Positions 1 through 9,280 of a DNA stretch of 64,000 nt are shown piece by piece. Both the position numbers and the translations under genes were made by a program. The notes below the pieces were generated by a model. The model saw nothing but the letters and a program-made list of their open reading frames with translations. It made no database searches and was not told the origin of the DNA. Position 1 is the stretch's first letter; every line of letters begins with the position of its first letter. The DNA is from an uncultured Eubacteriales bacterium (GTDB lineage: Bacteria; Bacillota; Clostridia; Oscillospirales; CAG-382), in the NCBI GenBank assembly GCA_934446675.1, contig CAKSEL010000012.1:1-64000 (forward strand), written 5' to 3'.

Positions 1-167
1 ATGGCAAATCCCGTTATCTTTCCGAGCTGATGGTCGCTGTGCGCCCCGATAGGACATACCCGGTACGGCGTGAATGCCGTCTGCTCCGGACTTTTGCGGT
101 ATGTCTGCTCAAATGCACCGATTGCTTTTCCGCCTGCTCCTGTTTCGTTGTATTCTCTATCTCTCAT
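1..167 (-). CDS. galactokinase-like GHMP kinase, 5' fragment
   Basis: Only the first 55 codons are present; the gene runs off the left edge. The start is ATG at 167 with AAGGAG six bases upstream (+ strand 174-179). The peptide begins MRDREYNETGAGGKAIGAF and reaches a stretch reading CPIGAHSDHQLGKITGFA. That stretch corresponds to the galactokinase signature in which the usual form is GRVNLIGEHTDY. From family knowledge such enzymes phosphorylate galactose at C1 with ATP in the Leloir pathway. Here the Glu of the signature is Ala and the Tyr is Gln, so a related GHMP kinase for another sugar is possible. The gene lies beyond the 3' end of the polysaccharide operon on the same strand and has its own candidate promoter. 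Confidence 0.6.
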   Translation of the reverse strand, partial: MRDREYNETGAGGKAIGAFEQTYRKSPEQTAFTPYRVCPIGAHSDHQLGKITGFA

Positions 168-204
168 GCGTTTCTCCTTGCATTTTATTTATATTCCCGT
201 TACA

Positions 205-233
205 ATTCTACCTTTTCTCCGAATTAAAGACAA
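205..233 (-). promoter_or_regulatory. candidate promoter of the galactokinase-like gene
   Basis: On the minus strand TTGTCT (228-233) and TAGAAT (205-210) are separated by 17 bp, about 40 bp before the ATG at 167. The match to the sigma-A consensus is moderate (4/6 and 5/6). Confidence 0.35.
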
Positions 234-515
234 AGACTGTGCCGATATTCGTGTTTAGTCTTTCCGGCAGCTTATAAAGCAGTAAAACTATCTGTTTTGA
301 AATTTATTCTGGAATCAACTATTTTCCCTTCGGAAACAATCAGGCATCATCCAAGACTCCCGAAAGGTCGCCGTTTATAAAATTCTTTTCATTTGATTGG
401 GTTGGAACTAAATCAGCACCAATCATGACAAAAATATAATATTACTCCTTATAAGAAAAACTAAAACGCGAATTATATCTTTTCTTTTTGCCAAAGCAAA
501 ACAATTTATGTCAGC
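234..515. other. intergenic region after the polysaccharide operon
   Basis: The gap between the last polysaccharide gene (stop at 516) and the galactokinase-like gene is about 350 bp. It is AT-rich. I saw no convincing gene, no strong hairpin followed by a T-run and no tRNA. The short open frames on the plus strand at 30-277 overlap the galactokinase fragment and lack ribosome binding sites, so I did not call them. Confidence 0.4.
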
Positions 516-1403
516 TTAACTTCTGATTGCTTGGTTGTTTGCCTTGCCGGATTCTGTGAGATTTATCCAAGAACCCAAAAGTTTATCACGCTGCTCAGGT
601 ACAAACTTTTCAAATCCCGACGCAGGGAAAAATGTTAGCTCCGAAAAATATATTTTGTGCTCTATTATGTAGAAATCAACACGCAGAAACGGTATATTCT
701 CAGACAATTTCTTTGACAGAGCCAGCATTTCCGGCAATTCCTCCGGCTTTGCAATGTTATCGGATGCATTCGGATGCGTTGCACGCTGTATATCAAGATG
801 TTCCCATTGAGGATCAAAAAAGTCCTCGGTGAGTCCGGTTTGCATAAATCTGTCCTTACAAACAAGAATCAGCTTAGGTTCACCGTTAAAACAATGAACT
901 TTATAGTCAGTCAGACCGCCGGCATCGCTTTGCATGAATTGTTCGGCGATTACTTTGCGTGCCACATTTTTATACGGCCACTCTCTGCCGTACCAATATC
1001 CGTTATGACTCTTTTTGGATGCTAACATTGCAACCGTTTCTGTTATATTCAGCTTAGTTTTATCTTTGCAAATAACCACACTGCCGGAATCATGATTCCA
1101 TTTCAAAACAAATTGGTTCGGAAGCTTGTCAAAATCAATTTCATGAGGGTCATCCCAAACGCCCAAAAGAGGAATCAGGTATTCGTCACCCAGTTGCTCG
1201 GCAATATACTTCCTTACAGCATATTTGTCAACCATTTGTGTATATTCCGGTCTGCGATTTTTCAGCTTTAACCAATTGATTTTTTCGTTAAATGTTTTAG
1301 GATTCCGAAAATCAATGAATTTATGAAAATGCATATAATACTTCAGTTGCAAATAGATTTTATCCGGAATGCATTTTGAAAGGTTATATAGGATCGTATT
1401 CAT
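516..1403 (-). CDS. TupA-like ATP-grasp protein (1)
   Basis: This is a soluble 295-aa protein without a signal peptide. The N-terminal pattern FRNPKTFNEKINWLKL and the later LPNQFVLKWNHDSGSVVI and LRVDFYIIEHKIYFSELTFFPASGF are typical of the TupA-like ATP-grasp family (named after a teichuronopeptide biosynthesis protein). Members occur in capsule and cell-wall polymer clusters and are thought to ligate an amino acid or similar group to the polymer. The start is ATG at 1403 with AAGGAGATG upstream. It is the last gene of the operon, 7 bp after the flippase gene, and is a diverged paralogue of the product of 6502-7389. The substrate cannot be read from the sequence. Confidence 0.8.
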   Translation of the reverse strand: MNTILYNLSKCIPDKIYLQLKYYMHFHKFIDFRNPKTFNEKINWLKLKNRRPEYTQMVDKYAVRKYIAEQLGDEYLIPLLGVWDDPHEIDFDKLPNQFVLKWNHDSGSVVICKDKTKLNITETVAMLASKKSHNGYWYGREWPYKNVARKVIAEQFMQSDAGGLTDYKVHCFNGEPKLILVCKDRFMQTGLTEDFFDPQWEHLDIQRATHPNASDNIAKPEELPEMLALSKKLSENIPFLRVDFYIIEHKIYFSELTFFPASGFEKFVPEQRDKLLGSWINLTESGKANNQAIRS

Positions 1404-1410
1404 TTTTTGC

Positions 1411-2916
1411 TCATCTCCTTAAAAGCTTCTGCGCATATAAAAATATACGTTTGGGTTCAAATATTAAGTTTATGATAAACATGATTATAAAAGCTGCAAA
1501 TGACACTGCAAATGCCCAGCTTACCCATTGTGTCCATGTTTCAATATTCGGCAAAAGAATAATGCTCGTATACGATGTTATACATACAATAATTGCAGCC
1601 TTTACTAATCTTAATACAGAATGTTTGGGAGACCTCATCAAAATAAACTTGTTTGCATACCAAAGAATATCCACGCAACGCCATCCTAACGAAAGACTCA
1701 CACCAATTAAAACGCCATTTAATCCCAAAACACGAACAAAAATCAGCTGCAATAATAAACAAGACGTTGCTTCAATTATTGCCCGGCTTCGTGTTTCACG
1801 AAAATGACCTGCAACATTGATTATTTGTTGTGCGGGTAATCGTGCAATGTTAAAGAATGTTACAACAACAAATAGTTGTCCAACGACAGGATCAACATAA
1901 TTGATATCCATTCCCCTCGTATACAGTGAGATAAAGGGTATAATCATTGAGGAAGATACCCCAAGGATAAACGCTGCTACGTTATAAAAAATGAATTCCA
2001 CAATATCATACTGCTTATTTAGTTCACCATAGTGATGCATAGCATAGTTTTTTCCAAAGAAAGGTGCAACTGCAGTAGACACTTGTGAACAAATGGATAA
2101 TAACCCTGAAAAAACAGTATTATATACTGCATATATGCTTGCAGCCTCCAATCCAACAAACGAAGAAAGGATGAGTGTCTGACTTCCGGTTACGGTTAAA
2201 CCTGTAAATTGGTGCAGCATAGCATCCTTACGCTTGGCAACAGCTTCATCAACGTAAGGTACATTTTTCTGGACGTATTGTGGAAGTTTCTTTTTGATAT
2301 AAATATGCATTCCAAAGATACGAACCACATACAAGGATGATATTGCCAACTGAACCGGAACAATACCGAATCCTAATTTAATTAACAAAATAGCTCCAAA
2401 TAAACCTAAGAGCAACCCCGCAGCCTGTATTAGTGTCTGAACATACATTTTACGATCGGCATAAAGCAGGGTTCGGTATTTTCCTGCAACAAAAAAATCA
2501 GAAGCCCCTGAAATACTCATTACCACAATTAAAAGCGAGGTGCTGAAATAGGGCAAACTGCTGTCAATTATTGCAGGATATATCATTGCAAGGAAAGCAA
2601 CTATAGCAAGATACACATAACCGACATGGCAAAACATCCGATCTATCGATCGTATCATTCCGCTGACACGCACGGAATCTTTGTTAGCAATCGGTTCATA
2701 TAAAGCCTGCGTGGCGGCCGTTGAGATACCGGCTCCAACTAAGGTAACATACGCAACGACCTGCTTAACCGTCGAAACTAATCCGTTTGTAGCGGAACCG
2801 TAACTGGCTATAATTAAGGGTGGCAGTACAAAATTGGTAAGTATATTCACGGCTTGCGGCAATATACTTGAAACAACATTCTTCAAAATAGGTTTTTGCT
2901 TATCAATGGATTTCAT
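1411..2916 (-). CDS. Wzx-type polysaccharide flippase
   Basis: This 501-aa integral membrane protein has about twelve to fourteen hydrophobic segments. It begins MKSIDKQKPILKNVVSSILP and contains a VLPPLIIASYGSATNGLVST segment like the first helices of MATE/Wzx-fold polysaccharide exporters. Family role: it flips undecaprenyl-linked repeat units across the membrane. Its ATG overlaps the stop codon of the upstream polymerase gene by four bases (ATGA at 2913-2916), which indicates translational coupling. Together with the polymerase it defines a Wzx/Wzy-dependent pathway. Confidence 0.85.
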   Translation of the reverse strand: MKSIDKQKPILKNVVSSILPQAVNILTNFVLPPLIIASYGSATNGLVSTVKQVVAYVTLVGAGISTAATQALYEPIANKDSVRVSGMIRSIDRMFCHVGYVYLAIVAFLAMIYPAIIDSSLPYFSTSLLIVVMSISGASDFFVAGKYRTLLYADRKMYVQTLIQAAGLLLGLFGAILLIKLGFGIVPVQLAISSLYVVRIFGMHIYIKKKLPQYVQKNVPYVDEAVAKRKDAMLHQFTGLTVTGSQTLILSSFVGLEAASIYAVYNTVFSGLLSICSQVSTAVAPFFGKNYAMHHYGELNKQYDIVEFIFYNVAAFILGVSSSMIIPFISLYTRGMDINYVDPVVGQLFVVVTFFNIARLPAQQIINVAGHFRETRSRAIIEATSCLLLQLIFVRVLGLNGVLIGVSLSLGWRCVDILWYANKFILMRSPKHSVLRLVKAAIIVCITSYTSIILLPNIETWTQWVSWAFAVSFAAFIIMFIINLIFEPKRIFLYAQKLLRR

Positions 2917-4313
2917 GAAATTTCATCCTTATTTGTAAACTTTAACACCAGTAACATAAGTACACCCCATCCCAAATACCACGAAAAAGCGATTGCTTCG
3001 TTATACATGACCAAGCCTAACGAAAATACTATACAACAAAACGTATCTATTGCATATTTCCAGGGATTAGTGTCCTTTTTTGCATTCTCACAGTAAAACA
3101 GACTTAATTTAAGCATAATGACAACATAAATCGGTGAAAGTATCCAACCGAAATGATAATATCCTGATCCGATTGCCGGTGATATTTGACCATGCGAATG
3201 ATTAGCGTTATTAAAATATGTTTGAAATCTGTCACCGCTCCAACTGCCAAACAGAGTAGTATTAAATGGAATAGCTCCTATAAGATCCGATACAGCTGTT
3301 TCAAATTCGGCTCCTTTTTGCAAATTAAAGCACCCGGCTACATTCTCAACTCCTGTAAAATATGCACTTACAATTCTTGCAATGTAAGAAATCAAACCCG
3401 TTTTATCGGAATACATACCATTTCCGACGGAATAACGAACCAGAAAGTATAGCGAAACAATGCCAACAGTTAATACAACTATCATAAAATAAAGGAATTT
3501 CTTTTTCTTCGGATATAAATGACCAAACAACAATACTAATGTAAGTGCTGCAACAATAGATTGCGCAAAAGTCGATGTAATAAAAATAAATTGTGCAATT
3601 ATGCTTATAATGAGAATGAACACTCCTGATTTACATTTCTTTTTTGCCTGAACCAGAAAATACGCCGGCAACAGAATTCTAATCATAGTAAAGACAACAG
3701 AAAAAAGTGTTGCAATAATCCGGCGTACAGAGCCAACCTGTTCATTTGAAGCTAAATAATCGGACACAGTAAAATCTTCTGTATTTAGCATAAATATATT
3801 TTTAAAAGACTCCCTTACCTCCGGCAGAAAAACATACACAACTAATGAGAAAAGTGTCATAACGAACAGAACTGCCGGAAAGAAATTATAGTTTCTTTGA
3901 TTTTGGCTGACTTTTAATTTCAGACCTTTTATTTTTACCCTTTCATGCAGAAAAATTATCAGTTGCACAATGAAATATTCGTAGATCATCAAATAAACTG
4001 CTTTTTGGATATTATCCGATGACATATAAATGTTTCCTTCATATAACCGAGTCTCGCCGCTTGCATAATACAAGAAAGGAAGTACCGAAAGACGAATAAA
4101 ATACAGAATGAAAACTGTCAGCTTCGTAAGATTCATGTTTTGCTGAATATAATTTAAAAAAAACAACGAATTGACAGCGAAAAAAGCAAATGGCAGAAAT
4201 AAAATTGAATTTTCAACCGAACACGATCCAAAAAGTGTTATCAGAAAAATAGTCAGCGAAATGAACTGTCCTAAGACATATATGACAGTAGAACTATTTT
4301 TTTGCACTTTCAT
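2913..4313 (-). CDS. Wzy-like oligosaccharide repeat-unit polymerase
   Basis: This is a very hydrophobic protein of about 466 aa with ten or more membrane segments and one large extracytoplasmic loop in the second half (around the stretch FNLQKGAEFETAVSDLIGA), the usual layout of Wzy polymerases. These proteins are too divergent for motif proof, so the assignment rests on topology plus position between the glycosyltransferases and the flippase. Three starts are possible: GTG 4334, ATG 4325 and ATG 4313. I prefer 4313 because GGTGAG lies five bases upstream. Any of these overlaps the 3' end of the preceding glycosyltransferase gene (stop at 4294). Confidence 0.7.
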   Translation of the reverse strand: MKVQKNSSTVIYVLGQFISLTIFLITLFGSCSVENSILFLPFAFFAVNSLFFLNYIQQNMNLTKLTVFILYFIRLSVLPFLYYASGETRLYEGNIYMSSDNIQKAVYLMIYEYFIVQLIIFLHERVKIKGLKLKVSQNQRNYNFFPAVLFVMTLFSLVVYVFLPEVRESFKNIFMLNTEDFTVSDYLASNEQVGSVRRIIATLFSVVFTMIRILLPAYFLVQAKKKCKSGVFILIISIIAQFIFITSTFAQSIVAALTLVLLFGHLYPKKKKFLYFMIVVLTVGIVSLYFLVRYSVGNGMYSDKTGLISYIARIVSAYFTGVENVAGCFNLQKGAEFETAVSDLIGAIPFNTTLFGSWSGDRFQTYFNNANHSHGQISPAIGSGYYHFGWILSPIYVVIMLKLSLFYCENAKKDTNPWKYAIDTFCCIVFSLGLVMYNEAIAFSWYLGWGVLMLLVLKFTNKDEIS

Positions 4314-5385
4314 ATAACTCACCATATTTTTCACCCACTATCTCAGCACTGTAACTATTATAAAATTCTTTTCTGTTTTCCGCTTTTCTTGGGTGTTCTG
4401 AATGGTATGTTAAAACAGCGTTTGCCCAAGTTTCCGCCGAATCATTTAAAGAAAGCTGTTGCAGAGAGCCTGCATTGACTTCCGGTTGAATTGCCTCGGA
4501 AACAAAACAATAAACCCCTGCCGCCTGCGCTTCTATCAGAACTATACCAAATCCTTCATATCGGGATGGGAATATCATATAGTCAGCATTTTTATATTCC
4601 TTAAGAATGTCGGTATTGCCGGGAATAAAGAACACGGAATCCTCCAGATTTAACTCGGAGGTTCTTTCTTTTAAGTATTGTTCATCAGCGCCAAACCCAA
4701 CCAATCGCAAAGAACTATCAGAAAATTTCTGATGAATAATCTTAAATATCTCCAAAATAAATTCTTGGTTTTTTTGATAACCATATCTTCCGACATGAAC
4801 AAACCGAAGATGATTTTCTTCACCGTTTCTATTCTGGTAATAGTGATCAAGATTAATACCGTTCGGAATAATTGTCACATCTGATGCCTTACCGAAAAAA
4901 TCCCTCGCTGCCTGAGTTGAACACGCTACCTTATGTGTCGCGTTTTTATTTATACTTTTTCGGAGAATTTTATAATATGCTTTTTTTATAAATGAAATTT
5001 TCTTTGGTGAATTAGTATTATGGCTATGAGCTATTCTGATTTTTACGCCTGCGTGTTTGGCTGCCAACAGAGCGAAGGCTTCTTCTTCACCATTATGGCA
5101 GTGGATTACATCATATCGTTCACTTAAACATATTTTTTTTACTTCTCTATACATACGAAAAGGCCGCACAATTTTTTCTGCAATTGAACCGGGAATGTAG
5201 CAATTCACACGATGGAGTTTCCCGATTTCTTCAAATCTCTTTTCAGATACTCCTATTTTAGAAAATACAACACATCCGAAGTCAAATCGTTTACTTAAAT
5301 TCTCTGTAATGGAGAAAATAACAGCACTTACTCCTCCTTTTCCTAATCCGCCATATGAGATATGTAAAACTTTAGTTTTTTTCAT
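4294..5385 (-). CDS. glycosyltransferase family 4 (1)
   Basis: This is a 363-aa cytoplasmic GT-B enzyme. The start MKKTKVLHISYGGLGKGGVS shows the N-terminal Rossmann strand and glycine loop. The C-terminal half has IIPNGINLDHY, FVHVGRYGYQKN, and the E-x7-E signature in SRYEGFGIVLIEAQAAG, which binds the nucleotide-sugar donor. Family role: retaining transfer of a sugar onto the lipid-linked repeat unit. ATG 5385 is chosen because AAAGAGG lies six bases upstream; the longer frame starting at 5427 would overlap the preceding gene. It sits 20 bp after the next glycosyltransferase gene in the same operon. Donor and acceptor are unknown. Confidence 0.88.
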   Translation of the reverse strand: MKKTKVLHISYGGLGKGGVSAVIFSITENLSKRFDFGCVVFSKIGVSEKRFEEIGKLHRVNCYIPGSIAEKIVRPFRMYREVKKICLSERYDVIHCHNGEEEAFALLAAKHAGVKIRIAHSHNTNSPKKISFIKKAYYKILRKSINKNATHKVACSTQAARDFFGKASDVTIIPNGINLDHYYQNRNGEENHLRFVHVGRYGYQKNQEFILEIFKIIHQKFSDSSLRLVGFGADEQYLKERTSELNLEDSVFFIPGNTDILKEYKNADYMIFPSRYEGFGIVLIEAQAAGVYCFVSEAIQPEVNAGSLQQLSLNDSAETWANAVLTYHSEHPRKAENRKEFYNSYSAEIVGEKYGELYESAKK

Positions 5386-5405
5386 TAAATACCTCTTTGC
5401 TAAAA

Positions 5406-6488
5406 CTAATCTTCTAATAACCCGCAATAGGTTTCATGTGTTCTCTCTGCAATACTGTGCCAGGAATAGTAAGCAGCTAATTTTTTTGCATTATTTTCCA
5501 TTTCTGAGAGCACTGTCCCTTCAGAGAAAGATAGTGCTATGGCTGCAGCAATCTTTTCCGCAGTTAATTCGCATCCAAAACCTGCCCCGGCGTCTTCAAT
5601 TTCTTTCATTAAATTAGTGCCGGGTGTTACGATACATGGCAGTCCGTATGAAAGAGCTTCAATTAATCCCATAGGCATGCCTTCAAATCTTGAAGTCATA
5701 ATGAATACATTGCTGTTCCTAAGTATATCAGCCTTTTTTTCGTTATACACCGCATCATGAATTTCTATAACATCTTCAAGTTTTTTAGCTGCACGCCATT
5801 CCATCATTTTGTTTAAGGCTCCTTCCTGATCAGGACCGTAGAAACAAACCTTTACATGATTTCTGAGCAATTCATCTCTGATCATACCGCAAGCATCAAA
5901 CAAAAGATCAATACCCTTTTGGTATATGTTTAATCTTCCGACATAGCTGATAACAAACTGTTCTTTTTTAGTGGAACGATCGGTATTCATTGGCATATTA
6001 ATACCATTGGGAATAACTACTGCTTTTGCGCTATATGCAGATGAATCATTCTTCTCCGCCTCCGTCAGATAGTGAATGGCAGAAGCGTTATTCACAAACC
6101 AATTAAAAAACAGTAAGTCTGCAATTTTCTTTTTTATTTTTCTGACTTGTTTCGCTTGGTGCGTCATTTGGCTCCGGGGAATAATAACATAGGGAATTCT
6201 GTTTTTTACAAGACGATATATTATTTTATTGAATGGATAACAATAAAACTCTTCAAAAACAACTAAATCAGGTTTATTGAAGGGGTGGGGGAGATCGTCC
6301 GGTATAATTCCCTTAACATCGGAAATTTTGTGAAGCAGCCCTGCTTTATCGTTTGTAATCTCGTTATCATTCAAGTTTAGCCAAAATACATTGTCATAAT
6401 TGCTCTGGGCGGCAATTTGTGCCGGAACACTATGATTTGGTCCGGCATATAAGTTTCCGGTTAAATTAGAAATATACAGCAGTTTCAT
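5406..6488 (-). CDS. glycosyltransferase family 4 (2)
   Basis: This 360-aa GT-B protein begins MKLLYISNLTGNLYAGPNHS. It has the GT4 donor-site features VVIPNGINMP, ISYVGRLNIYQKGIDLLFDA and SRFEGMPMGLIEALSYGLP (the E-x7-E pair). ATG 6488 has AAAGGA nine bases upstream. The longer frame to 6548 would run into the upstream TupA-like gene and is not supported. It lies in the middle of the polysaccharide operon. It is only distantly similar to the neighbouring GT4, so the two probably make different linkages. Confidence 0.88.
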   Translation of the reverse strand: MKLLYISNLTGNLYAGPNHSVPAQIAAQSNYDNVFWLNLNDNEITNDKAGLLHKISDVKGIIPDDLPHPFNKPDLVVFEEFYCYPFNKIIYRLVKNRIPYVIIPRSQMTHQAKQVRKIKKKIADLLFFNWFVNNASAIHYLTEAEKNDSSAYSAKAVVIPNGINMPMNTDRSTKKEQFVISYVGRLNIYQKGIDLLFDACGMIRDELLRNHVKVCFYGPDQEGALNKMMEWRAAKKLEDVIEIHDAVYNEKKADILRNSNVFIMTSRFEGMPMGLIEALSYGLPCIVTPGTNLMKEIEDAGAGFGCELTAEKIAAAIALSFSEGTVLSEMENNAKKLAAYYSWHSIAERTHETYCGLLED

Positions 6489-6501
6489 AATTATGTATCC
6501 T

Positions 6502-7389
6502 TTACAAAATACTCTTGATGTCCAATTTTTCTCCCCATTCCAGATCATATTTATCCGGATTGAACGGCATCATGCCGGCACTCGGTGTAAATGTCAATTC
6601 TGCAAAGTACCACGTATTATCTGTAACAAAAAAGTCTGCCCTTACAAACGGAAAATCCTTGCACAGAATTTCCGCCGCATTTTTCATTTCATCGTAGAAT
6701 AAAGGCAGCGTAACCTGCGGAATGTCTGTATAATCATCCCTGTGAAGCGGCATTTTTTTGCCGTCCAAATAGAAGAAGCCGATCTGCGCCTGCCTGTCAT
6801 GAACAAGATCTGTGGATACATATATGCAATCAGGCTTGCCGTTAAAGCAGAAAAATTTATAATCGGTAATGTTTTCTCCGAGAAATTCCTCACAGGTAAT
6901 TCGGTGGTGCTTTATGGCGGAATAGTGCAGCTCAATATTGAAAGCCCCGAAATCTTCTTTCAGCCATGTGTTTAATTGCTTGGTTATGGCAGTTCTGTCA
7001 GCTTTTGCCTTGTCGGTAACAACAATGTTATAGGCACAGCCGTGGTTGCACTTGAGCACAAACTTGTCCGGCAATTTGTCCCAATCAATGTCTTCAGCTC
7101 TGTCCCAAACGCCGGCCAGAGGAACCAGTTTGTCACCGTATCCCTTAGCTTTAATGTAATCACGAACGGCAAATTTGTCAGCCGCCTGTACCACAAGCGG
7201 ATTTTTCGGGTAATAGTATAATTTCAGCCACTGAATTTTCTCATTAAACGTCTGCGGATTTTTCAGGTTTAAATCTTTATGAAGAACCACTTTGAAATAA
7301 AACTTCGACAGAGTTTCATTTGAGACGATCTTGTGAGCAAGCACCTGAGCTTTTCTTCTGACCTTATATAAAAGCGAATCTCTTTCCAT
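6502..7389 (-). CDS. TupA-like ATP-grasp protein (2)
   Basis: This soluble 295-aa protein is the same length as the product of 516-1403 and shares its landmarks: LKNPQTFNEKIQWLKLYYYP, LAGVWDRAEDIDWDKLPDKF, FVLKCNHGCAYNIVV and FVRADFFVTDNTWYFAELTF. These define the TupA-like ATP-grasp family. It follows the alanine racemase gene by 10 bp. Two such ligase-like proteins plus a racemase in one operon suggest an amino-acid-decorated polymer (inference). The ribosome binding site is weak (GAAAGAG), so translation may be coupled to the racemase gene. Confidence 0.8.
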   Translation of the reverse strand: MERDSLLYKVRRKAQVLAHKIVSNETLSKFYFKVVLHKDLNLKNPQTFNEKIQWLKLYYYPKNPLVVQAADKFAVRDYIKAKGYGDKLVPLAGVWDRAEDIDWDKLPDKFVLKCNHGCAYNIVVTDKAKADRTAITKQLNTWLKEDFGAFNIELHYSAIKHHRITCEEFLGENITDYKFFCFNGKPDCIYVSTDLVHDRQAQIGFFYLDGKKMPLHRDDYTDIPQVTLPLFYDEMKNAAEILCKDFPFVRADFFVTDNTWYFAELTFTPSAGMMPFNPDKYDLEWGEKLDIKSIL

Positions 7390-7399
7390 TTTTTCTCTT

Positions 7400-8572
7400 T
7401 CAAATTATGTTGTCCGTAACAGCAATAATTTGTCCTTTCTTTTTATAAACTCTCGGAACACGCTCGCCGATAGCGCATACAATTTCATAATTAATAGTTT
7501 CGTTAGCCGCTGCAATATGGTCTATTGATGTTTCTCCGGCTGTTCCGTATACCGTTACTTTGCTGTTAACAGCCGCCGACGGAATATCGGTAATATCAAT
7601 CATGCACTGATCCATGCATACCCTGCCTATGATAGGAGCAAGTTTTCCATCGACCTCAACAACCGTATTGTGCCGTGAATTGGATCTCCAGAAGCCATCT
7701 GCATAGCCTATCGGGATTGTTGCCACTTTCGTGTCCCGGTCCGCCTTAAACTCCCGGCCGTAACTTATACAATCTCCCGAATGGACTGTTTTTATATGAT
7801 CAATAATAGTTTTTAGCGTAAGAACCGGGGTAAGATCGCCCGGATTTTTCAGGTCTTTTGACGGTTGCAAACCGTAAAGCACAATACCTGCCCTTACCAT
7901 ATCCAAATGCGACTCGGGAAAATCAAATATTCCGGCACTGTTTGCGCAGTGACGAAGTTCAAATCTGATACCTCTGGATTCTAAGTATTTTACAGCACCT
8001 AAAAATTTATTGAATTGCTCAAGTGTATATTCTCTTCCGCCGTTTCCTTCGTCGGCGGACGCAAAGTGAGTGAATATGCCCTCGGTTTTCAGTCCCGGAA
8101 GATTGCAAACATCGGCTGCCGTCTCAAGTTCATGTTTCTCGCATCGAAATCCGATACGACCCATTCCTGTATCAATTTTAATATGAATTCTGACACAGAC
8201 GTTTTCCTTTGAAGCATTGTCGGATAAAGCTTTTCCGTAATCGTAAGAGAATACACATTGCGTTATATTGTTTTTAGCCAAATCCGATGCGCACTGCGGA
8301 TCTGTGTAGCCTAAAATCAGGATGGGCAGCTTAATATCGGCTTCTCTGAGCTGGATTGCCTCTTCAATGTTGGAAACAGCCAAGTAATCGGCACCGAGTT
8401 TTTCATATAATTTTGAGAGCTGAACAGCGCCGTGACCGTAACCGTTTGCTTTAACAACACAGCATAGTTTTGTCGAATGGCTTAATCTGTTCTTGATCTC
8501 GCGGAAATTATGCTCTGCCGCATCCAAATCTATACTTGTCCATGTTCGTTTTTGATAAGGTTGTAACTTCAT
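7400..8572 (-). CDS. alr: alanine racemase
   Basis: This 390-aa PLP enzyme is full length for bacterial Alr. The cofactor lysine lies in CVVKANGYGHGA near residue 42. The catalytic tyrosine lies in CISYGREF, followed by IPIGYADGFWRSNS and the Cys/Met loop CMDQCMIDIT. The enzyme interconverts L- and D-alanine in the cytoplasm. The start ATG 8572 has AAGGTG upstream. What is unusual is its place inside a polysaccharide operon, between an acyltransferase gene and a TupA-like ligase gene. It may feed a polymer-specific D-Ala step, or it may be the housekeeping racemase brought into the locus. Confidence 0.93.
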   Translation of the reverse strand: MKLQPYQKRTWTSIDLDAAEHNFREIKNRLSHSTKLCCVVKANGYGHGAVQLSKLYEKLGADYLAVSNIEEAIQLREADIKLPILILGYTDPQCASDLAKNNITQCVFSYDYGKALSDNASKENVCVRIHIKIDTGMGRIGFRCEKHELETAADVCNLPGLKTEGIFTHFASADEGNGGREYTLEQFNKFLGAVKYLESRGIRFELRHCANSAGIFDFPESHLDMVRAGIVLYGLQPSKDLKNPGDLTPVLTLKTIIDHIKTVHSGDCISYGREFKADRDTKVATIPIGYADGFWRSNSRHNTVVEVDGKLAPIIGRVCMDQCMIDITDIPSAAVNSKVTVYGTAGETSIDHIAAANETINYEIVCAIGERVPRVYKKKGQIIAVTDNII

Positions 8573-8760
8573 ATGTTTACACCTTCTTTACATACTTTTT
8601 TTATAAAAGGCGAATAAAAAATTTCATAATGCATTGTTTAAAAACCAAACAATTTTGTCCTTCTTATTTTCAGCGCAATTTGTAATGCCATTTAATCAGG
8701 TATTTGATGATATGTATTGGGTAATCCAAATTAACCGAGCCGCTTAAGTGTCATGCATTA

Positions 8761-9270
8761 TCACTTGTTTTCGAGAAACCTCATAGGTGCCATCACTACT
8801 GTTGTGTTATCAGGTACATCTTTGGTCACAACCGCATTGGCACCAATGGTAACATTATTGCCAATATGAACTCCGCCCAAAATTTTAGCACCGGCACCGA
8901 TTTTGCAGTTATCTCCTATCCAAGGAGTTCCGCCCCCCGAACTGCCAATAGTTACCTGCTGCCAAATTACTGCATTAGCACCAACATGCGCTTTGAGGTG
9001 TACAATAATTCCATTTAAGCCGTGAGGCAGCTCCGGACGTGTTTCAAATACCGCTCCTTGATTAATATCTGTTCCGAGGGAAGCATTGTTAAACGCATCG
9101 CATTTCTTAATATAATATAAAAAATACAGCTTTATGAAAAACGGTGTTTTATTGTTTTTGTTTACAATGATTTCTCGCCTTTTCCAATACTTATCAGGGT
9201 CATAGTGTTGTACAACACCCATAATTTTTTTTATAGGATAACTTCTCGGATTAACATTCATTTTCGCCAT
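8761..9270 (-). CDS. CysE-like hexapeptide-repeat acyltransferase
   Basis: This 169-aa protein has a short helical N-terminus and a C-terminal left-handed beta-helix made of hexapeptide repeats (IGDNCKIGAGAKILGGVHIG then NNVTIGANAVVTKDVPDNT). The family comprises serine acetyltransferase relatives that use acetyl-CoA. The N-terminal part is shorter than in true CysE (about 270 aa in enteric bacteria), and the genes around it make polysaccharide. O- or N-acetylation of a repeat-unit sugar is therefore more likely than cysteine synthesis. Translation starts at ATG 9270 with GAGG eight bases upstream, 10 bp after the GT2 gene. Confidence 0.82.
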   Translation of the reverse strand: MAKMNVNPRSYPIKKIMGVVQHYDPDKYWKRREIIVNKNNKTPFFIKLYFLYYIKKCDAFNNASLGTDINQGAVFETRPELPHGLNGIIVHLKAHVGANAVIWQQVTIGSSGGGTPWIGDNCKIGAGAKILGGVHIGNNVTIGANAVVTKDVPDNTTVVMAPMRFLENK

Positions 9271-9280
9271 TTTTATATCC

